NCBI GenBank assembly: GCA_018679295.1
Contig: JAHHLP010000443.1
Span: 1-6,974, forward strand
Length of the DNA stretch: 6,974 bases
From: Rhodothermia bacterium
GTDB taxonomy: Bacteria; Bacteroidota; Rhodothermia; Rhodothermales; JABDKH01
Reading direction: 5' to 3'
Each line of letters opens with the position of its first letter. Positions within the stretch are counted from its first letter, which is position 1. Position numbers and translations under genes: made by a program. The notes beneath the pieces are model-generated. The model saw nothing but the letters and a program-made list of their open reading frames with translations. It was not told the origin of the DNA and made no database searches. Positions 1-4,368 of the stretch are shown here, in pieces.

Positions 1-505
1 TGAGAACGAGCTTGTTCGGAAGGGCCAGCTCGTGGTAAATCCTCTCAAGGTGGCGGTAGTTCTCATTCGTAACCGTGAAGAGCAGGTCCGGCGATTCGCC
101 GATGGCCACAGCGGTATCGATGGACTCCATCAGTTTGTCGAAACACCGTACCCCCCGCGACTGGTCGTGTTCGTGCGGATTCGACGAGTCGATTGAGAAG
201 TGCAGCAGATCGATCTTTCCGCGAAGCGCCGCGGCGCGCTTCGGATAGAGCAGCCCGTTGGTCGTCACAGTCGTGAGAAAACCGCGTGACTTCGCCATTT
301 CAAGGAGGTCGGCAAGTCCGGTATGCAGCAACGGCTCACCGCCCGTGAAGTCGATGACCCGGATTCCCAATTGCTGAAGGTCATCGAGATTTCGCTCGGC
401 GTCCTCCAAGGAGATCATCGGAGAGGGCTGTTCCCATATGTCACAAAAGCCGCACTTCGCGTTGCAGCGGTACGTGACGTAGTAATTGCAAAGAATGGGA
501 CGCAA
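1..505 (-). CDS. Radical SAM enzyme, 3' end cut by the window edge
   Basis: The reverse complement is open from a TTG at 505-503 to the left edge, giving 168 residues of the N-terminal part. The cluster-binding motif CNAKCGFC is at residues 14-21 (Cys14, Cys18, Cys21), which bind a 4Fe-4S cluster that cleaves S-adenosylmethionine to a 5'-deoxyadenosyl radical in this superfamily. GGEP follows at 55-58 (SAM binding), TTNG at 81-84 and HFSIDSS near residue 105, the usual strand order of the partial TIM barrel. The start MRPILCNYYVTYRCNAKC puts the Cys motif about 14 residues in, as in MoaA/SPASM-like enzymes. An in-frame stop at 523-521 lies only five codons upstream and no ATG intervenes, so TTG is the best start; no clear ribosome site precedes it. 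The C-terminal part, where an auxiliary cluster domain might lie, is outside the window, so the substrate cannot be named. It lies 77 bases downstream of the NUDIX gene on the same strand. Confidence 0.9.
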   Translation of the reverse strand, partial: MRPILCNYYVTYRCNAKCGFCDIWEQPSPMISLEDAERNLDDLQQLGIRVIDFTGGEPLLHTGLADLLEMAKSRGFLTTVTTNGLLYPKRAAALRGKIDLLHFSIDSSNPHEHDQSRGVRCFDKLMESIDTAVAIGESPDLLFTVTNENYRHLERIYHELALPNKLVL

Positions 506-582
506 TGGGAGGACTCTGATTCAGCGTGTGGGTGATTTGAAGATACGATTCGACGGCTTGCAGGCTTGCCAGTACCAAACGG

Positions 583-1260
583 TCACGTCCGGGTATTCTC
601 GCTTGCAACCGTCTTCGCAGCCTTAAGCAGGTCGCGCAGGGTATCAAAACGTACGGTCTTCTGTGCATCGTTCCACGCGACCCAATCGACAGCATCGATA
701 TCCTCTTCGGCCTGGGGCCGGAACGACGAAGAGGACGTTCGCATCAGAAACCAGTGGGTTCTTTTCAGCATAAATTTGTCATCCTCCCGGTAGCCATGGA
801 CCGTACGCCCAATGGGGCACACGACTTCGATATCTTGGTCCTTCAAACCCAGTTCTTCCACGACCTCGCGCCGAGCGCACTGTTCGACCGATTCGCCCGG
901 ATCGAGCTTTCCTTTCGGCAGATCCCAGACCCCGCGCCGATGGATCAACAGCACTTGTAGTCCCGCTTCATTGCGTCTGACCACCAACCCGCCCCCGGCA
1001 CCTATTCTCTCGACAGGCGCATACGGATTGACGTTGCGGAAAGCCGTAAGCGGTACCGCTGGAGCAATCACTACATCATCCCGGATCGTGAATCGTTCGA
1101 GGTCGGCCTTGGAGAACTCGATTACGAGAATCCGTCCATCGCACGTCTTCTGGGCCGCTTCGAAATTCCGAGGCAGGCGATGCCCCATACCGGACTGCCG
1201 CAGGCCGTACTTTGCGATGTCCGCGTAGGTCGAGCCGCGGGCACAGGTGTATAGAAGCAT
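583..1260 (-). CDS. NUDIX hydrolase with an extra N-terminal domain
   Basis: A 225-residue protein starting at ATG 1260-1258. The C-terminal part (about 86-200) is a NUDIX domain with a perfect box, G-x5-E-x7-RE-V-x-EE-x-G-L, at residues 117-139. Glu132, Glu135 and Glu136 are the expected metal ligands. The family hydrolyses nucleoside diphosphates linked to another moiety; the substrate here is not evident. The segment RRGVWDLPKGKLDPGES resembles NUDIX proteins common in Bacteroidota. Residues 1-80 do not belong to the NUDIX fold. They begin LLYTCARGSTYADIAKYGL, then RNFEAAQKT, then RILVIEF, then a VPLTAF strand. This order loosely recalls small ADP-ribosyltransferase-like folds (KptA, Arr, DUF952), but I see no convincing catalytic set, so that part is inference. 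It lies 36 bases downstream of the small gene at 1297-1542 and 77 bases upstream of the radical SAM gene, so co-transcription is likely. No strong ribosome site is visible. Confidence 0.92.
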   Translation of the reverse strand: MLLYTCARGSTYADIAKYGLRQSGMGHRLPRNFEAAQKTCDGRILVIEFSKADLERFTIRDDVVIAPAVPLTAFRNVNPYAPVERIGAGGGLVVRRNEAGLQVLLIHRRGVWDLPKGKLDPGESVEQCARREVVEELGLKDQDIEVVCPIGRTVHGYREDDKFMLKRTHWFLMRTSSSSFRPQAEEDIDAVDWVAWNDAQKTVRFDTLRDLLKAAKTVASENTRT

Positions 1261-1264
1261 GGCT

Positions 1265-1276
1265 GCAGCGCGCTGC
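1265..1276. repeat. 12-bp perfect palindrome in front of the NUDIX start
   Basis: GCAGCGCGCTGC is self-complementary over all 12 bases and ends four bases before the NUDIX start codon, where a ribosome site would normally be. In RNA it could form only a very tight fold, so an operator or chance in GC-rich DNA are both possible. No second copy was seen nearby. Confidence 0.3.
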
Positions 1277-1296
1277 CTTCGCGTACTTCGCTGGGA

Positions 1297-1542
1297 TCAG
1301 TTGCCGGGCTTTCTTGCTCCGTCGGACGCGGTCGATCGGCGACTCACTCGTTCGTCCGCTTCCCTCGCAACCGCCGCCGGAATCGGGGGTCGATCAGCAG
1401 CTCCGAGCGCCAGCACAGCCATTTTCAACAACTCCCGCGCATCTGCGTTTTCGAGCAGCGCTGCGGTAACGTCGGCTCGCTCGGAAGGAGACAGACGGTT
1501 GGTGAGGTAGGCTGTGAGCGTTTGTTCGTCGAGTTTGCTCAT
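1297..1542 (-). CDS. Small protein with Cys-free, anti-sigma zinc-finger-like helices
   Basis: An 81-residue ORF starting MSKLDEQTLTAYL. ATG at 1557 and GTG at 1596 are in-frame alternatives that would add 5 or 18 residues; 1542 is preferred because family-like sequence starts there. Residues about 4-45 (LTAYLTNRLSPSERADVTAALLENADARELL) follow the pattern of the zf-HC2 / anti-sigma zinc-finger core, AYLDGELSPEERxxVExHLxxCxxCRxLL, but no Cys or His zinc ligands are present. The remaining ~30 residues are Ala/Arg/Pro-rich with no membrane segment. Known relatives of this helical pair bind ECF sigma factors, but no sigma factor gene is in the window, so the role is unknown. It could be the remains of a longer anti-sigma protein or a stand-alone adaptor. 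It is the first gene of the probable three-gene minus-strand cluster. Confidence 0.55.
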   Translation of the reverse strand: MSKLDEQTLTAYLTNRLSPSERADVTAALLENADARELLKMAVLALGAADRPPIPAAVAREADERVSRRSTASDGARKPGN

Positions 1543-1668
1543 GACGACATGGATCATTTTGCGATCTTCGGGTATCTCCGCACCAGGATGAGACACTCGT
1601 CTACATCAGGGATCGTCGGTCGGAGAGATTCGTAAAGCCGCAAATGTGGGTGGGAAATCCGCTAACTA

Positions 1669-1684
1669 TACCCGTTCGCGGGTA
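1669..1684. repeat. Short hairpin in the divergent spacer before pgi
   Basis: TACCCG-TTCG-CGGGTA forms a perfect 6-bp stem with a four-base loop, in the 199-base spacer between the divergent small gene (start 1542) and pgi (start 1742). Position 1669 is 127 bases from the first start and 58 bases from the second. No T-tract follows on either strand, so it is not a typical terminator. It may be an operator or an untranslated-leader structure. I see no convincing promoter for either gene here. Confidence 0.35.
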
Positions 1685-1741
1685 CCGGGTTCTCCAAAAA
1701 CTCATACTTGCTCGATTTTTCCACCGTGATTTTCCGCCGCC

Positions 1742-3010
1742 ATGCTTGAACTAAACACTGAAAACACCCGCCCATTCATTTCCAGCGATCGGTTGGGGTC
1801 GATCAAGAGTCGCGTAGAGAGCGCACATGGCGCGGTCCTCGGCAAGACGGGTGCCGGAAGCGAATTCCTGGGATGGAGGGACCTCGTCCTGAATCCGAAT
1901 GACGCACTCCTTGAAGACATCATCGCGACGGCGACGAGGATCCGGGAAGATGCGGACGTTCTCGTATGCGTCGGCATTGGTGGCTCGTACCTCGGAGCCC
2001 GCGCCGTCATCGAGGCTCTGACGCCGTTCTTTCCCACGGACCACGGTCCAGAGATTCTCTTCGCGGGGCACCACCTGAGCGGTGCCTATCTGAAGCAGCT
2101 TCTGGAATACCTCGACGGGAAGTCGGTCTACCTCAACGTGATTTCGAAGAGCGGAACCACCCTCGAGCCGGCGATTGCGTTTCGGGTGCTGCGTCACTGG
2201 ATGGCGGAGCGATTTGACGATGCGGGTGATCGCATCATCGTGACCACAGACGCGACAAGGGGAAAGCTGAATGAACTCCGCGGCGCTCACGGTTATCGCA
2301 AGTACGTTATTCCCGACGACGTGGGTGGTCGCTTCTCGGTACTCACGCCGGTGGGGTTGTTGCCGATCAGTGCGGCGGGCATTGATGTCCGAGAACTCTT
2401 CTACGGGGCGGCGGAAGCGGCGAAGCAGTTAAGCTCGCGGGTCGACAATCCGGCACTTGAGTATGCAGCCATTCGCTACCTGCTACATGAGGACGGCTTC
2501 ACTACCGAGGTCCTGGCTGTTTTTGAACCCCGCCTATCCGCTATAGCATCCTGGTGGCAACAGCTTTTCGGCGAGAGTGAGGGAAAAGAAGGAAATGGCC
2601 TCTTTCCGGCAGCGGTGCAGTACACGACCGACCTGCACTCCCTGGGACAGTACATGCAGGACGGTCGTCGTAACGTGATCGAGACTTTCCTTATAGAAAA
2701 AAACCCGGAGTCCGGCCTGAATATTCCGGCGGTCGACGGCCCGGAGGACGGGCTAGAGTATCTGGTCGGCAAGCCCGTCTCTCACGTCAACCGGAAGGCC
2801 TTTGAGGGTACCGCGCAAGCGCACGCGGATGGCGGTGTCCCAAACCTTACGATTTCAATCGAGCGGGCGTCGGCTGCCGAGCTGGGTTCTCTGATCTACT
2901 TCTTCGAGCACGCGGTGGCCGTCGGAGGATACCTTCTGGACGTCAACCCCTTCGACCAGCCGGGCGTGGAAGCCTACAAGTCGGCGATGTACCAGCTGCT
3001 GGGGAAGTAA
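1742..3010 (+). CDS. pgi: Glucose-6-phosphate isomerase
   Basis: A cytoplasmic enzyme that interconverts glucose 6-phosphate and fructose 6-phosphate in glycolysis and gluconeogenesis. The 422-residue product has the two sugar-isomerase (SIS) domains of the short Bacillus-type family: KTGAGSEFLGW at 35-45, GIGGSYLGAR at 78-87 and the phosphate-binding loop SKSGTT at 135-140. The first family signature, DDVGGRFSVLTPVG, is at 192-205, and the second, FDQPGVEAYK, is at 404-413. By comparison with remembered Bacillus numbering (Glu291, His312, Lys426), a constant offset of 13 points to Glu278 in FGESEGK, His299 in TTDLHS and Lys413 as the catalytic residues, all present. It is about 28 residues shorter than the ~450-residue Bacillus enzyme, mainly because it stops nine residues after Lys413. 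The start has no clear ribosome site, but the N-terminus aligns with the family. It is followed directly by the 520-base origin-like region. Confidence 0.97.
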   Translation: MLELNTENTRPFISSDRLGSIKSRVESAHGAVLGKTGAGSEFLGWRDLVLNPNDALLEDIIATATRIREDADVLVCVGIGGSYLGARAVIEALTPFFPTDHGPEILFAGHHLSGAYLKQLLEYLDGKSVYLNVISKSGTTLEPAIAFRVLRHWMAERFDDAGDRIIVTTDATRGKLNELRGAHGYRKYVIPDDVGGRFSVLTPVGLLPISAAGIDVRELFYGAAEAAKQLSSRVDNPALEYAAIRYLLHEDGFTTEVLAVFEPRLSAIASWWQQLFGESEGKEGNGLFPAAVQYTTDLHSLGQYMQDGRRNVIETFLIEKNPESGLNIPAVDGPEDGLEYLVGKPVSHVNRKAFEGTAQAHADGGVPNLTISIERASAAELGSLIYFFEHAVAVGGYLLDVNPFDQPGVEAYKSAMYQLLGK

Positions 3011-3027
3011 AGTTTTCCCTATAAGAC

Positions 3028-3096
3028 GTTGGCATCTGTGTTGGCACCTCTGTTGATAATAGTGTGGGCATCTATTTACCCCGCTGAATGTTGGCA
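3028..3096 (+). repeat. Three direct GTTGGCA heptamers
   Basis: GTTGGCA occurs at 3028-3034, 3040-3046 and 3090-3096, just after pgi at the left edge of the origin-like region. The shorter core GTTGG recurs further on at about 3100, 3168, 3190 and 3206, all on the plus strand. This strand-biased GT-rich repetition could be a binding array for a replication or nucleoid protein. Function is unknown. Confidence 0.4.
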
Positions 3097-3288
3097 GTGT
3101 TGGAAATCCGGGCACTTACCAACAGCAATTCAGGCAGTAATCCACACCGTCGAACAGCGGTTGACAGTTGGAGCGGAATCTGTGTTCTGGTTGGGGATAA
3201 TGTTGTTGGTATGTGGAAATTTCTCCTGGATACCCTCCAGGGGGTGAATCACCGGTGGATTTCGCTTCGGATTGAAGAGCGCGCCCTG

Positions 3289-3315
3289 TCATCAACATGT
3301 TGATTGTTTTCCACA
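3289..3315. promoter_or_regulatory. Three abutting DnaA-box-like 9-mers
   Basis: TCATCAACA (plus, 3289-3297), CAATCAACA (minus, 3298-3306) and the exact-consensus TTTTCCACA (plus, 3307-3315) abut without a gap. The first two form the 14-base palindrome ATCAACATGTTGAT at 3291-3304. Close packing of weak sites beside a strong one is typical of places where DnaA oligomerises. The palindrome could also be a dimer site for another regulator. Confidence 0.5.
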
Positions 3316-3365
3316 CTCCACGATCAGCCTGTGGAACAACATCGTTATCAACGGTCTCACCATAC

Positions 3366-3425
3366 CCTATTACTCCTAATCCTATTAATCATTTTATTTA
3401 ATTATGAATAGATAAGAGTTCAAAT
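3366..3425 (+). promoter_or_regulatory. AT-rich unwinding element with DnaA-trio-like repeats
   Basis: After the last box-like 9-mer (TTATCAACG, 3345-3353) and a 13-base spacer, the plus strand reads in triplets CTA TTA CTC CTA ATC CTA TTA ATC from 3367, then a run of A/T to about 3425. CCTATTA occurs at 3366-3372 and 3381-3387, with CCTAAT at 3375-3380. In the Bacillus origin, triplets of CTA type follow a DnaA box and are loaded by DnaA on one strand during melting. Order and orientation match here, though the spacer is longer than I recall for Bacillus. That this is the melting site is inference. Confidence 0.5.
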
Positions 3426-3464
3426 CATGTGAGTGATTCTGATCTCCGGACGGTCCCCTTCTCC

Positions 3465-3495
3465 TTTGTGTACTGTCTTTCGGTGATTACCTTTT
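3465..3495 (+). promoter_or_regulatory. Possible Bacteroidota-type promoter for the usp gene
   Basis: TTTG at 3465-3468 is followed after 19 bases by TACCTTTT at 3488-3495. This fits the -33 TTTG and -7 TAnnTTTG pattern of Bacteroidota primary sigma factors except for the last base. Transcription would begin about 25 bases before the usp start codon. The match is short and may be chance. Confidence 0.3.
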
Positions 3496-3528
3496 ACGAC
3501 GCGTTGGCCGAAGCTCATCAAAGTAGAC

Positions 3529-4368
3529 ATGATCAAGAAAATCCTCGTAGCGTTGGACCCGGATTCGGACACTGCCGTCGCGACCCGTTACGCCACTGAT
3601 ATTGCTCAGCGATTTGACGCGTCGGTAACAGGACTGGCGGTAGTTGATCTTGGTCAAATCGAAGCCGGAACGAAGGGTGGCGGAATAGGAAGCTTCTACT
3701 ACGCCGAAAAGCTACGTGAACAGCTGACCACAGAGACGCGCGCGAAGGCCCGCGAACTCCTGGAGAAGTACGAGTCCGCGATGGAAGGATCGGGCGTAGA
3801 TCACGTAGAGGTAGTCGAGGAAGGTGTACCGTTCCAGCGGATCGTGGAGGATATGAAGTACCACGACCTCCTGGTAATCGGGAAGGACCCCCACTTCTTC
3901 TACGGACATCCCGACAAGTCGACCGATACGCTGGCTCGGGTTGTCAAGAACACCGTTGGTCCAACCCTCGTCGTTGGAAGTTCCTACAGTTCGATTTCAA
4001 AAATCCTTGTGGCATACGATGGTAGCAATGCGGCCGCGAGAGCACTCAAACAGTTTGTCCACTACATGCCGTTTGGCGACGAGATTAGTGTCGAAGTTGT
4101 CAGCGTCTACTCAAAAGAAAGCACGGAAGCGGATCTAACCCTTCGTCTGGTCGCTGATTTCGTTCAGGCCCACGGTCTCCAGGTCAAGACGAGTGCGCTC
4201 AAGGGTGGCAGCACGGCGGATTTGCTTACTCAGTACGCCACTGAAAGTGAGGCATCTCTTCTGGTGGCGGGTGCCCACTCGGTTTCGGCCATCCGACGCA
4301 TCGCCTTTGGATCGACGACCAACAAGCTGATCAAGGAGATGCCGATTCCCGTCTTCGTCGACTCATGA
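3529..4368 (+). CDS. Tandem universal stress protein (UspA family)
   Basis: A 279-residue soluble protein made of two Usp domains. Domain 1 (about 1-150) opens with IKKILVALDPDSDTA and contains a longer helical insert (about 55-90). Domain 2 (about 157-279) opens with SKILVAYDGSNAAARAL and ends with FGSTTNKLIKEMPIPVFV. The nucleotide-binding motif of ATP-binding Usps, G-x2-G-x9-GS, appears in domain 2 as GAHS-x9-GST (248-263), with Ser in place of the second Gly. In domain 1 the corresponding stretch (VIGKDPHFFYGHPDKSTDT, from 116) is degenerate. Domain 2 may still bind nucleotide and domain 1 probably does not; this is inference. Usps bind ATP or partners under stress and starvation, and the exact role here is unknown. 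No Shine-Dalgarno is visible. It is the first gene to the right of the origin-like region, and its end overlaps the end of comEC by six bases. Confidence 0.93.
   Translation: MIKKILVALDPDSDTAVATRYATDIAQRFDASVTGLAVVDLGQIEAGTKGGGIGSFYYAEKLREQLTTETRAKARELLEKYESAMEGSGVDHVEVVEEGVPFQRIVEDMKYHDLLVIGKDPHFFYGHPDKSTDTLARVVKNTVGPTLVVGSSYSSISKILVAYDGSNAAARALKQFVHYMPFGDEISVEVVSVYSKESTEADLTLRLVADFVQAHGLQVKTSALKGGSTADLLTQYATESEASLLVAGAHSVSAIRRIAFGSTTNKLIKEMPIPVFVDS

Larger units (their letters stand above)
3040..3425. other. Putative chromosomal replication origin (oriC)
   Basis: This lies in a 518-base non-coding stretch between pgi and the universal stress gene. It holds a cluster of 9-mers close to the DnaA-box consensus TTWTNCACA on both strands. 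One is an exact match: TTTTCCACA at 3307-3315. Single-mismatch sites are TTATCAACA (minus, 3051-3059), TAATCCACA (plus, 3138-3146), TTATCCCCA (minus, 3192-3200), ATTTCCACA (minus, 3212-3220) and TGTTCCACA (minus, 3330-3338). Weaker sites are at 3289-3297, 3298-3306 and 3345-3353. The cluster is followed by a triplet array and a tract of about 23% G+C, fitting a duplex-unwinding element. Known bacterial origins combine these parts, and in many Bacteroidota oriC is reported away from dnaA. No dnaA, dnaN, gidA or parAB is in view. The alternative is a DnaA-titrating or DnaA-regulated intergenic region. Only short, unconvincing ORFs cross it. Confidence 0.62.

Noticed and set aside
2659..2715. Apparent loss of catalytic Glu/His in Pgi (QDG instead of QEG, and no His in the NPESGLNI stretch).
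   Set aside because: Aligning with remembered Bacillus numbering at a constant offset of 13 places the catalytic Glu in FGESEGK (278), His in TTDLHS (299) and Lys in FDQPGVEAYK (413). All are present, so the enzyme looks intact.
3011..3030. A rho-independent terminator just after pgi.
   Set aside because: The bases after the stop have a T-rich start but no stem-loop in front of it.
3029..3316. Short ORFs of 66-72 residues across the pgi-usp spacer on both strands.
   Set aside because: They overlap one another, have unlikely composition and show no motif. The stretch is better explained as non-coding origin-like DNA.
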